From the NCBI RefSeq assembly GCF_024703895.1, contig NZ_CP087968.1, positions 4,030,001-4,094,000 of the forward strand: a stretch of DNA of 64,000 nt, given 5' to 3'. The notes below the pieces were generated by a model, which had not been told where the DNA came from, did no database searches, and saw only the letters and a list, made by a program, of their open reading frames with translations. Source of the stretch: Nocardioides sp. B-3. Lineage in GTDB: Bacteria; Actinomycetota; Actinomycetes; Propionibacteriales; Nocardioidaceae. Below, piece by piece: positions 1 through 9,740 of the stretch. A program made the position numbers and the translations under genes. The stretch's first letter is position 1, and every line of letters starts with the position of its first letter.

Positions 1-403
1 CCCGATGGTCACCCGGGTCATGCAGATCCACGTCGCCGAGGAGGCCCGCCACATCGGCTTCGCGCACTCCTACCTGACCGAGCGCTCGAAGGACTACTCG
101 ATCCCCCAGCGCGCCGTGCTGTCGGTGCTGATGCCGGTGATCATGCGGGTGCTGTGCGACGTGATCATGAAGCCCAGCCGGCAGATGCAGCGCGACCTCG
201 ACATCCCCGCCGAGGTGATCAAGGAGATCTGGTGGGACGGCGAGCACTCCCGCAAGCTGCTGCGCGACACCTTCGGCGACGTCCGGATGCTGGCCGACGA
301 GCTCGGCCTGATGAACCCGGTGTCGCGCCGGGTCTGGAGCCTCCTCGGCATCGGTGGTCGCCCGTCTCGCTTCCGTAGCGAGCCCCACTCGGCGGCGAGC
401 TGA
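1..403 (+). CDS. AurF-type diiron oxygenase, C-terminal part
   Basis: The reading frame is open at the window edge, so only about 133 C-terminal residues are present. The segment HVAEEARHIGFAHSYL carries the E-x-x-H half of a diiron site typical of the AurF (p-aminobenzoate N-oxygenase) family, which oxidises amines or other substrates with O2 and an external reductant. The stop lies 3 bases before the start of the ferredoxin–reductase gene, suggesting co-transcription. I infer that the neighbouring FprB-like protein may supply its electrons. The substrate cannot be read from the sequence. Other ferritin-like diiron oxygenases remain possible because the N-terminal half is missing. Confidence 0.72.
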   Translation, partial: PMVTRVMQIHVAEEARHIGFAHSYLTERSKDYSIPQRAVLSVLMPVIMRVLCDVIMKPSRQMQRDLDIPAEVIKEIWWDGEHSRKLLRDTFGDVRMLADELGLMNPVSRRVWSLLGIGGRPSRFRSEPHSAAS

Positions 404-406
404 CCG

Positions 407-2071
407 ATGCCCTACGTCATCACGCAGTCCTGCTGCGCGGACGCCTCCTGCGTCGTCGCCTGCCCGGTCAACTGCATCCATCCCGCGCCCGGCGAGCCCG
501 GCTTCGCCGAGGCGGAGATGTTGTACGTCGATGCCGACTCCTGCGTCGGCTGCGGCGCCTGCGTCACGGCCTGCCCGGTCGGGGCGATCGTCCCGGACAC
601 GAAGCTGACGGCCGCCCAGCAGCCGTTCCCGGCCCTGAACGCCGACTACTACGACACCTTCCCGCACCGCGACCGCACACCGATCGCGACCGTGCCCGAG
701 CAGCGGCGACTCCGGTCACGGGGTCCGTTCCCGCGTCGCCGTGGTGGGGGCCGGCCCGGCCGGCCTCTACACCGCCGACGAGCTGCTCAAGCACCCCGAG
801 GTCGAGGCGGTCGACGTCTACGAGCGGTTGCGGACGCCATGCACGGTCTCGTCCGGCACGGCGTGGCCCCCGACCACGCCTCCACCAAGCGGGTGACCGA
901 GCTCTTCGCGGCCATCGAGGAGCAGCCGGGCTTCCGCTACTTCTCGGGCGTGGACGTCGGGACCGACGTGACCCCCGGCCGACCTGCGCAGCCGCTACCA
1001 CGCGGTGGTCCACGCCGTGGGTGCGTCGTCCGACCGCCGACTCGACATCCCGGGCGAGCAGCTGCCCGGATCGCTCGCGGCGACCGACGTCGTCGGTTGG
1101 TACAACGGTCACCCCGACCAGCGTGGACTCGACGTGCCGCTCAGCCACGAGCGCGCGATCGTCGTCGGCAACGGCAATGTCGCCCTCGACGTCGCCCGGA
1201 TGCTGACCCGTGACCCCCGAGCGGCTGGCCGCGACCGACGTCGCCCCCGGACCGCTCGACCAGCTGCGCTCCAGCGCGGTCCGCGAGGTCGTCGTGCTGG
1301 GTCGCCGCGGACCGGCCGAGTCGGCCTTCACCGTCCCCGAGCTGATCGGCCTCTCCGGGCTCGAGGACATCGACGTGCTGGTGGAGACGGACCCCGGCTC
1401 CTCGGGCGGGCCCGACCAGCGCAGCCGGCTCCTCGCCGAGATCGCGTCCCGGCCCCCGTCGTCCGACCCCACCCGACGCCGCATCGTGCTGCGCTTCGCG
1501 GCGTCACCCGTGGAGATCCTCGGTGAGGACGGGCGGGTCACCGGCGTGCGCCCGGTGCGCAACGAGGTCCTCACCGGCCCGGACGGCCGGGTCCACGCGC
1601 GGGCGACCGGGGAGGAGTCGACGCTCGACGCCGGACTCGTCATCCGCTCGATCGGCCACCGGGGCCAACCGGTGCCGGGCCTGCCCTTCGACAGTGCCAC
1701 CTCGACCGTGCAGCACGACGCCGGGCGGGTCGAGCCCGGGCTCTACGTCGTCGGCTGGATCAAGCGCGGCCCCGTCGGCTTCATCGGCACCAACAAGACG
1801 TGCGCCCGGGGAGACCGTCAACAGCCTGCTGGACGACCTCGACGCGGGACTACCCGACCCGGCTCCCGCGCCGGAGTCGACGAGCGCGTTCGTGCGGCGG
1901 CACCGGCCCGACGTCACCGGACTCGACGGCTGGCGGCGGCTCGAGGCGGAGGAGCTGGCCCGGGGCGCCCCGGTCGGCCGGCCACGGCTCAAGGTCACCG
2001 ACCCCGAGGAGCAGGCACGAGCGTCGCGACCCCTCGCCTCTCGTCGACTGCTCGACAGGGTGCTGACGTGA
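407..2071 (+). CDS. fprB: Ferredoxin–NADP+ reductase with N-terminal ferredoxin (FprB type), frameshifted
   Basis: The N-terminal ~75 residues form a two-cluster bacterial ferredoxin: Cys residues in CCADASCVVACP and then CVGCGACVTACP. The rest matches adrenodoxin-reductase-like FAD/NADPH proteins: a dinucleotide fold VAVVGAGPAGLYTADELL (~740-800), a second NADP-binding fold IVVGNGNVALDVARML (~1160), and the C-terminal GWIKRGPVGFIGTNK. Mycobacterial FprB (about 575 aa) has the same architecture. The protein must be read through breaks near 715, 840, 970, 1205 and 1803. The stop overlaps the next start as GTGA at 2068. Role: NADPH-driven reduction of the attached ferredoxin and its partners, plausibly the diiron oxygenase upstream. 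Confidence 0.85.
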
Positions 2072-2784
2072 CGCCGGTCCGATCTGAGGCGTCCGCAGGA
2101 GACGGCCGCCAGTCCGCTGGCGCGGCCACAACGAGGAGCGACGCCAGCTGGTGCTCGAGGCTGCGTTGCAGGTCATCGACGAGTCGTGCCCGGGTCAAGA
2201 GGTCCGGATCGCCCAGATCGCCGACCGCACCGGCATCAACCGCTCGGCCCTCTACCGCTACTTCGAGGACCGAGCCGACACGGAGGTCGCCGTCCAGCGC
2301 GAGATCTGTGCGCGCGTCGGCGGCGAGGTGCTGGGCGCCATCACCCTCGACGGGACTCCGCGCGAGATCGCGCACCGGATCATCTCCACCTACACGCAGT
2401 GGGCCGTGACCCACCCGTCCCTGCTCCGCTTCGTCGAGGCGCGACGTGACCGGCTCCACCGAGAGACCGCTCGAGGAGACGATCGCGCAGGTGGCGAAGG
2501 CCGTCGAGGGCGTCATCGTCGTGCTGATGACGACCCCGGGCGGCGAGCTGACCGACCGCGACAAGGAGGTCCTCGACCCGTGGGCCTTCGGCCTGATCGG
2601 CGGCTGCATGCAGGCCGTCCGGCGCTGGACCTCCGTCGCCGACACCAGCGCCGACATCAACCACTTCGTCGGCGTGCTCACGCAGGCCGCCTGGTCCCAG
2701 ATCGACGACCTCGCGTCGAGCCGCGGCGTCGCCGTACCCGACCTGCCCGTCGAGAGCCTCGTCCCGGCCGCCGCGGCCCGGTGA
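2068..2784 (+). CDS. TetR family transcriptional regulator, frameshifted
   Basis: The segment from 2151 reads as a TetR DNA-binding domain: VRIAQIADRTGINRSALYRYF is the helix-turn-helix with the family's Tyr-Arg-Tyr-Phe ending. The C-terminal ligand domain continues in another frame after a break near 2445 and ends at 2784. I place the start at the GTG at 2068, which overlaps the FprB stop (GTGA) and adds a basic tail; this requires a second break near 2120. The internal GTG at 2151 is the alternative start. It lies between the reductase and the flavin monooxygenase and probably controls this cluster, by analogy with EthR beside EthA, though here the genes run in the same direction. Confidence 0.82.
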
Positions 2785-2827
2785 CCGCACCGTCCTCCCC
2801 CACCCGTCCCTCCAGAGAAGAGACCCC

Positions 2828-4317
2828 ATGAGCGAGCACGTCGACGTCCCGGTGATCGGTGCCGGCCTGTCCGGCATCGACGCTGCCTATCACGTGAGCA
2901 AGGCCTTCCCCGAGCGCAGCTACGCCGTGCTGGAGATGCGGGAGAGCTCGGGGTGGGACACCGGGACCTGTTCCGCTATCCCGGGGTGCGCTCCGACTCC
3001 GACATGTACACGCTGGGCTTCAGCTGGAAGCCGTGGCTGGGCAAGAAGGCCATCGCCGACGGCGCCGACATCTCGGCCTACCTGCGCGAGGCCGCAGCCG
3101 AGCACGGCATCGACGAGAACATCCGCCTCCGGCACCGCTTGGTGCGGGCCGACTTCTCCAGCGCCGAGGCCCGGTGGAGCGTCTCCGTGGAGCGCACCGA
3201 CACCGGCGAGCTGTTCGAGATGACCTGCCACTTCCTGATGTCCACCTCGGGCTACTACCGCTACGACGAGGGCTTCACCCCCGACTTCCCGGGACGCGAC
3301 GACTTCACCGGTCGGGTCGTCCACCCCCAGCACTGGCCCGAGGACCTCGACCACCGCGACCAGCGGATCGCCGTGATCGGGTCCGGCGCCACCGCCGTGA
3401 CCCCGGTGCCAGCGCTCGCCGGGAGCGGCGCCGGCCACGTCACGCTGGTGCAGCGCACGCCGACCTACATCATCAGCCAGCCCGCCACCGATCCCGTGTC
3501 CCACCGGATGCTGCGCACCCTGCCCACCAAGGTCGCCTCGAAGCTGGTCCGGGCCCGCTACCTCGCGATGCACGTCGGCTTCTACGAGTTCTGCCGGGCG
3601 CCTGCGCGCGAGGCCCGCTTCCTGCTGCGCAAGCTGCTCGAGCGCCAGCTGCCGAAGGACATCGCGTTCGACGAGCACTTCAAGCCGCCGTACGACCCCC
3701 GGGACCAGCGGCTGTGCCTCGTGCCGCAGGGTGACCTGTTCAAGGCGCTGCGCCAGCACTCGGTCGACGTCGTCACCGACCGCATCGAGCGCTTCACGCC
3801 CACCGGCATCCGGATGCAGTCGGGCCTCGAGGTCGAGGCCGACATCATCGTCACCGCGACCGGTCTCAACCTGCTGGCCTTCGGCGGCGCGACCTTCTCC
3901 GTCGACGGGCGTGACATCGACCTGCCGGACACGATGGCGTTCAAGGGCATGATGCTCAGCGACATCCCCAACTTCGCCTTCGTCGTCGGCTACACCAACG
4001 CCTCCCGGACGCTCAAGGCCGATCTCGTCTGCCAGTACGTCGTGCGGGTGCTCGAGCACATGGAGCGCACCGGCACCAGCATCGTCGTGCCGCGCCGGGA
4101 CCCCGAGGTCGACGAGGAGCCCTTCCCGGACTTCGCCGCGGGCTACGTGCTCCGCGCGGTGCAGGACTTCCCGACCCGGGGCACCAAGGAGCCGTGGAAG
4201 CTGAAGATGAACTACTTCCGCGACCTCAAGGTGTTCGCCGCCCCGGTCGACGACCCGGCGCTGGTCTACTCCGAGCCGGCCAAGGCCCTCACCGGGGCGA
4301 AGCGAGTGCGCGCATGA
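2828..4317 (+). CDS. FAD-dependent monooxygenase, Baeyer–Villiger / EthA–MymA type
   Basis: This protein of about 495 residues starts with an FAD Rossmann motif (VIGAGLSGIDAAYHV), followed by DLFRYPGVRSDSDMYTLGF, highly characteristic of EthA-like enzymes. The Baeyer–Villiger fingerprint F-x-G-x-x-x-H-P-x-x-W-P is present as FTGRVVHPQHWP, and the NADPH fold reads IAVIGSGATAVT. One break near 2950 disrupts the GGTWDLF region. Reaction: NADPH- and O2-dependent oxygenation of ketones or sulfur compounds; the natural substrate is unknown. Its stop overlaps the hydrolase start (ATGA at 4314). The order monooxygenase–hydrolase–SDR resembles the mycobacterial mymA–lipR–sadH segment. Confidence 0.86.
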
Positions 4318-5262
4318 GCATCGCGTCCCCGGAGCGCAGCAGCGCCCACACCCGCGAGGTGCACACCCGGGACGGCCTGCGCCTCCACGCGACCGTGCGC
4401 GGTCGCGACGACGCCCCACTGACCGTCGTGCTGGCACACTGCTGGACCGCCGACGAGTCCGACTGGCACTACCAGGTGCACGACCTGCTGGTCGCCTACG
4501 GCCACGACATCCGCATCGTCACCCGGGACCACCGCGGCCACGGTCGCTCGGACTCCGCGCGATCGGCGGCCTGCACGATCCCCGACCTCGCGCGCGACCT
4601 CGGCCACGTCATCGACGCCTTCGCCGCGAGCGGGCCCCCGGTGCTCGCCGGTCACTCGATCGGCGGCATGACCATGTGCGCGCTCCCGGCCGAACGTCCC
4701 GACACTGTCGAGCGGGATCGCCGGGCTGGTCTTCGTCGCGACCTCGTCCGGTCGGCTGAACACCGTGACGCTGGGCCTGCCGAGGATCACCGCCCCCATC
4801 GTCCGTCACCAGCTCCCCCGGCTGCTGACCACCCGGGCCAAGCGGCTCAGTCGCACGGAGCGCCGCAACTCACCCCTGCTCGAGCGCTGGCTCGTCGACA
4901 CCTTCCTGTTCGGCGAGCCCCGCAGACCGCGGGACACGGGGCTGGTCGTCGACCAGATGATCAACTGCCCGCCCGCCACGATGTGGGGCTTCTACAACGA
5001 CTTCATGACCCACGAGCGGACCGAGCTCCTCCCGGCCTACGACGACATCCCGACCGTGGTCCTCGTCGGCACCCGTGACCTGCTCACCCCGCCGCGCCAC
5101 GGCCGCCGCATCGCGGACAACGTCCGGGGTGCCGAGCTGCGCGTCGAGCAGGGAGCCGGCCACATGCTCACCCTCGAACGCCCGCGGGCCGTCAGCGATG
5201 CCCTGCACGAGGTCGTTGACCGCGCCCTCGCCAGCCACGACTCGAGAAGGAACAACGCATGA
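4314..5262 (+). CDS. Alpha/beta hydrolase, frameshifted
   Basis: An alpha/beta-hydrolase fold protein of about 315 residues. The nucleophile elbow is GHSIGG, the acid lies in VGTRDLLTP and the catalytic His in GAGHML, so the Ser-Asp-His triad is complete. An extra G near 4712 (CGGGATC) breaks the frame. ATG at 4314 overlaps the monooxygenase stop, and the gene's own stop overlaps the SDR start at 5259, so all three are probably translationally coupled. It may hydrolyse the ester made by the upstream Baeyer–Villiger-type enzyme; that is inference from the neighbourhood. Confidence 0.84.
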
Positions 5263-6095
5263 AGACCCTCACCGACAAGGTGGTCGTGATCACGGGGGCG
5301 GCCTCCGGCATCGGCCGTGCCCCGGCCGTGGACATCGCGCGTCGGGGTGCACACCTCGCCCTCTCCGACGTCGATGCCCACGGGCTGGCCGCAACGGTCA
5401 GGCTCGCCAAGCAGGCCGGCGCCACCCGGTGCACTCCAGGGCGCCTCGACGTCGCGGACCGCGAGGCGTTTGCGGCCTACGCGATCGACGTCGACGACCA
5501 GTTCGGCCGCGTCAACGTGGTCATCAACAACGCGGGCGTCGCGCTCTCAGGCGACCCGGCAGACCTCTCCTACGAGGACATGGACTGGATCGTCGGGATC
5601 AACTTCTGGGGCGTCGTCCACGGCACCAAGGAGTTCCTGCCCTACCTGATCGCCTCCGGTGACGGCCACGTCGTCAACATCTCGTCCCTGTTCGGGCTCG
5701 TCTCGATGCCCAGCCAGAGCGCCTACAACGCCACCAAGTACGCCGTACGCGGTCTGACCGAGGCCGTGCGCGAGGAGATGCTCGTCGCCGGCCACCGCGT
5801 CGGCGTCACGTCCGTGCACCCGGGCGGGATCAAGACCGCCATCGCCCGCAACGCCCGCGTCTCCGACGCCGAGGACAAGGAGGCGACGTCGGCCTTCTTC
5901 GACCAGCGGCTGGCCTCCATGTCGCCGGAGAAGGCGGCAGAGATCATCGTCAAGGGCATCCTGCGGAACCGGGCGAGGGTGCTGGTCGGCCTCGACGCGC
6001 ACGTCCTGCACCACTTCGCCCGCCTCACCGGGTCCCGCTACCGGGACGTCGTCGCCCCGGTGTCCAAGCGAGTCCTGCCGGGCAAGGCCGTCTGA
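5259..6095 (+). CDS. Short-chain dehydrogenase/reductase (SDR)
   Basis: An intact 278-residue classical SDR. The cofactor motif is TGAASGIGRA, the structural motif NNAGV, the catalytic Ser lies in NISSLFG and the Y-x-x-x-K pair in YNATKYAV. The C-terminal extension of about 40 residues is seen in actinobacterial SDRs that accompany EthA/MymA-like monooxygenases. A Pro replaces the usual Leu after the glycine motif (GRAPAVDIA). ATG at 5259 overlaps the hydrolase stop. It probably oxidises or reduces an alcohol/ketone in the same pathway; no specific substrate is evident. Confidence 0.9.
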   Translation: MKTLTDKVVVITGAASGIGRAPAVDIARRGAHLALSDVDAHGLAATVRLAKQAGATRCTPGRLDVADREAFAAYAIDVDDQFGRVNVVINNAGVALSGDPADLSYEDMDWIVGINFWGVVHGTKEFLPYLIASGDGHVVNISSLFGLVSMPSQSAYNATKYAVRGLTEAVREEMLVAGHRVGVTSVHPGGIKTAIARNARVSDAEDKEATSAFFDQRLASMSPEKAAEIIVKGILRNRARVLVGLDAHVLHHFARLTGSRYRDVVAPVSKRVLPGKAV

Positions 6096-6163
6096 CCGGA
6101 GGGGCCGTCGAGTCTGGACGAGTGCCGACATGAGTCGCTCGGGCCCATAGGCTCTGTGCCGAC

Positions 6164-7386
6164 ATGAGCGACATCGAAGAGATCCCGAAGACCCTCCTGA
6201 TCACGATCACCGGCAAGGACCGCCCCGGTGTCACGTCGGCGATGTTCTCGACGTTCGCCGCCGCGGGCGTCGAGGTGCTCGACATCGAGCAGATCGTGCT
6301 CCGGCGCCGGCTCGTCCTCGGCGTCCCGGTGACCGCTCCCCGCGACTGGAAGAAGCTGCGGCTCGCCATCGAGCAGACCGCCGAAGGGCTCGGCATGCAG
6401 GTCGAGGTCGAGCGCGGCCGGGGGTGACAACAAGCCCCGTCGCGTCGGTCGCTCGCACGTGACGATCATCGGTGCGCCGCTGAAGGCGTCGGCGATGTCC
6501 GCGATCGCCGGCCGGATCGCCGACTCCGGTGCCAACATCGACCGGATCGAGCGCATGGCGCGCTACCCGGTCACCGCGATCGACCCGGCGATCTCCGGTG
6601 TCGAGCCCGAGATCCTGCGCCCGCTGCTGGCGGCCGAGGCTGCGCACCGGGGTGTCGACATCGCCGTACAACCTGCGAACCTGCTGCGCCGGTCCATGCG
6701 GCTGATCGTGATGGACGTCGACTCCACGCTGATCCGGGGCGAGGTGATCGAGATGATCGCCGCGCACGCCGGCTGCGAGGCCGAGGTGGCCGACATCACC
6801 CACCGGGCGATGGCCGGCGAGCTCGACTTCGAGGAGTCGTTGCGGGCGCGGGTCGCACTGCTGAAGGGCGTGCCGGCCTCGGCCCTCGACGAGGTCTACG
6901 AGGCGATCAACCCGGCGCCCGGCGCCCGCACGCTGGTACGCATCCTGCGCCGCTCCGGGCTACCGCTTCGCCATCGTGTCGGGCGGCTTCAGCCAGATCA
7001 CCGACCGGCTCGCGGCCGACCTCGGCATCCACTACTCGCGCGCCAACGAGCTCGAGATCGTCGACGGGCTTCTGACCGGACGCGTCATCGGCGACGTGAT
7101 CGACCGCGCCGCGAAGGCCCGCGCGCTGCACGAGTTCGCCGCCGACATCGGCGTCTCCGACGCGGCCACCATCGCGATCGGCGACGGAGCCAACGACCTC
7201 GACATGCTCAACGCGGCCGGGCTCGGCATCGCCTACAACGCGAAGGCCGTCGTGCGCGACGCTGCCGACGCGTCGGTCAACGTGCCCTACCTCGACACGA
7301 TCATGTATCTCCTCGGGATCACCCGTGAGGAGATCGAGCTGGCCGACGCCGAGGTCGGCTACGTCACGCCCGCTCCCCCGGTCTGA
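6164..7386 (+). CDS. serB: Phosphoserine phosphatase with two ACT-type domains, frameshifted
   Basis: This catalyses the last step of serine synthesis, phosphoserine to serine. The N-terminal region holds two ACT-like regulatory domains (TLLITITGKDRPGVTSAMFS and HVTIIGAPLKASAMSAIAGR). The HAD catalytic part starts with DVDSTLIRGEV (D-x-D-x-T nucleophile motif), then IVSGGFSQI and IGDGANDLDML (Mg site). Total length of about 405 residues agrees with mycobacterial SerB2. Two extra G bases, near 6425 (a five-G run that creates a false TGA) and near 6958, split it. It overlaps the convergent methyltransferase gene by 23 bases. Confidence 0.92.
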
Positions 7387-8075
7387 GGCCACGCACCACG
7401 CAACCGTCGATGTCGTGGTCGACCAGCACGTCGGTCACCAGCCCGGCGTCGCGCATCGCCGCCGCCGTCAAACGCGCCTGCGTGGGCGACGTCTCGATCA
7501 GCAGCACCCCGCCGGGGGCGAGCCACTCGGGTGCCCCTGCCGCGATCCGGCGGTGCAGCTCGACCCCGTCGGCGCCGCCGTCGAGGGCCATCCGCTGCTC
7601 GTGCTCGCGGGCCTCCGGCGGCATCAGCGCGATGTGGTCGGTCGGCACGTAGGGGGGCGTTGGCAGCCACGACGTCGACGCAGCCCCGGAGGTCGACCGG
7701 CAGTGCGGCGTACAGGTCGGACAGATGGGTGTGGCCGTGCGGGACGTTGGTGCGCGCACACGACAAGGCGGCCGGGTCCGGGTCGGCGAGGTGGACCTCA
7801 CCCGCGACGACGCAGGCCCCGACCGGCCCGACGCCGCAGCAGAGCTCGAGCAGGACGGAGTCGGGACCGCAGCGGTCCCGGGCGATGCGGGCCAGCAGCT
7901 CCGTACGGCGACGTGGGACGAACACGCCCGGGCGGACCACCAGTCGACGGCCCGCGAACAGCACCCAGCCGAGGACCGTCTCGAGGGGCTCGCCGGCAAC
8001 TCGTCGGGCGATGAGCGCCTCGAGGTCGGAGGCGCCGCTGTCCAGCAGGAGCGCGGCCTCCTCCTCGGCGAACAC
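7364..8075 (-). CDS. PrmC/HemK-like N5-glutamine methyltransferase, frameshifted
   Basis: A SAM-dependent methyltransferase with SAM motif VLLELCCGVGPVG and the C-terminal segment ALDGGADGVELHRRIAAGAP typical of HemK/PrmC proteins, which methylate the Gln of GGQ in release factors or related targets. The catalytic N-P-P-Y motif is hidden by one inserted base near 7655: removing it restores Asn-Pro-Pro-Tyr-Val. GTG at 8075 is the first usable start, but the same frame stays protein-like up to about 8120, so the true start may lie upstream. A second copy of a housekeeping prmC probably exists elsewhere; the exact target is not clear. Confidence 0.75.
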
Positions 8076-8116
8076 GCAACCCGCTTCCCGCAGCCGGCTG
8101 GCGAGCTCGGCGGCGA

Positions 8117-8648
8117 TCAGGCGCGCCCCACGTGGAACGCTGCGACGGACGCCGAGGCCATGTCGAGGTCGGACCAGTCACCGTCGAAGCGCAGCGCGGT
8201 GATGGCGCAGGTGGGGTAGCCGCCGGCCATGTCGGCGCTGGCCGTCGGGTCGCCCTCGCCGTCGTCGAGCATCTGGGCGAGATAGGCGACTGTCGGGTTG
8301 TGCCCGATGACCACCAACGACCGGGCCTGCGTGGGCGTGGCCCGGATCAGGTCGAGCGCTGTGTCCGGGCCCGCGGAGTAGAACCCGTCGTCCAGCGTCG
8401 GCTCGAGGTCCCAACCGGCGGCGCCTGACAGTGCGGCCCACGTCTCCACGGGTGCGGGTGGCGCTGGACACCAGCGCCCGGTCGGGGACGAAGCCCTGCT
8501 CGGCCAGCCAGCGACCGGCCGCGGCCGTGTCGGCGAGACCCTGCTCGGTGAGGCGTCGGTCTCGGTCGCTCTCACCCCGGGACTCGGCCCCGGCGTGGCG
8601 CATCACGACGAGGAGACGACCGTCGGTCGGGGAAACGAGTGCTGGCAC
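8117..8648 (-). CDS. SixA-like phosphohistidine phosphatase (histidine phosphatase superfamily), frameshifted
   Basis: This starts with LLVVMRHAGAE, the R-H-x catalytic motif of histidine phosphatases, and has the second-His segment VVIGHNPTVAYLAQML; the short length (about 175 residues) suits the SixA branch. A break near 8445 splits it. I prefer GTG at 8648, which has GGGAG about 9 bases upstream, over GTG at 8684, whose purine run touches the codon. It is divergent from cphB. Likely a small cytoplasmic phosphatase; the substrate cannot be predicted. Confidence 0.8.
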
Positions 8649-8734
8649 CGGGCAACTCTCCCAGCCCGGGCCAAACTCTGTCACCCTCCCGATGCGCGTC
8701 CGGGACGGGCCGTCGTCGCGCTAGCCTGCGTGCC

Positions 8735-9740
8735 ATGTCCTCAGTGCTTCCCCCTGCCCCGACCCGCGGACCACTGATGATCATCGGCGGCGCCGAGGAC
8801 AAGCTCCGCAAGCGCGCCATCCTCAAGGACTTCGTCGTGGCCAGCGGCGGGCACGAGGCGCGCATCGTCGTGATTCCCACCGCTTCGTCGCTGGGCCCGG
8901 AGATCCACGAGGTCTACGAGGCGCTCTTCACCAAGCTCGGCGCGGCGGAGGTCGTCACCGCCCGCCCCGAATCGCGCGACGCCGCCCACGACCCCGGCCC
9001 TGGTCGAGCTGCTCGACAACGCGACCGGCATCTTCATGACCGGTGGCAACCAGCTCAAGCTGTCGGGCGTCATCTGCGGAACCCCCTTCGGCGAGGCGAT
9101 CCTCGACGCCCACGAACGCGGTGCCGTCGTGGCCGGCACCTCGGCCGGAGCGAGCATCCAGTCGTCGCACATGGTCGCCTTCGGCGTCGGCGGGGCGACC
9201 CCGGAAACAGCGGATGACGCAGGTCGCCGCCGGCCTCGGACTCCTCGCCTCGTCCGTGATCGACCAGCACTTCGACCAGCGCAACCGCTACGGCCGACTG
9301 CTGATGATCGTGTCGCAGAGCCCGCAGCTGCTCGGGATCGGCGTCGACGAGGACACCGCCGCGGTCGTCGAGCACATCGGCGACCACGAAGTCCTGCGGG
9401 TCACCGGCAAGGGCTCGGTGACGATCTTCGACCCGGCCCGCATGGTGACCAACGCGCACGAGGCGCGTCGCTCCGCCCCGCTGCTCGCGAGCGGCGTGAT
9501 GCTGCATGTGCTGCCGGCCGGTGCGGCGTACGACCTGACCACCCGGACCCCGGTGCCACTGCCGCACGAGGTCGACGACACGGAGGCGGCCGAGATCGCC
9601 GAAGCCGGGCGCGACCTGCGCCAGCTGGCCCACGACATCGCCGCCGGCGACGTCTCCCCACCAACCTGCGCCGGCGGCTCGCCCGCAACCGGCGCCGTGT
9701 GACCGCATCACCCACCCCCGCAAGTGATGGAGAGAACTGA
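8735..9740 (+). CDS. cphB: Cyanophycinase, frameshifted
   Basis: A serine peptidase that cuts the storage polymer cyanophycin into beta-Asp-Arg dipeptides. Features: LMIIGGAEDKL near the start, GIFMTGGNQLKLSG, the nucleophile segment GTSAGAS and the following DQHFDQRNRYGRLL, all family hallmarks. Breaks lie near 8985 (extra C), 9199 (extra G) and 9660. After the last break the natural C-terminus ends at 9740, directly before the cphA start at 9741. The pairing with cphA is the standard cyanophycin operon arrangement. Confidence 0.92.

Noticed and set aside
2920..4437. A 505-residue open frame on the minus strand opposite the flavin monooxygenase
   Set aside because: It is the GC-rich antisense shadow of a gene with clear FAD and Baeyer–Villiger motifs; its own translation is low-complexity Arg/Gly/Val text without domains.
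6425..6436. A short stand-alone ACT protein ending at a TGA near 6427
   Set aside because: The stop exists only because of one extra G; without it the ACT part runs into SerB as in mycobacterial SerB2.
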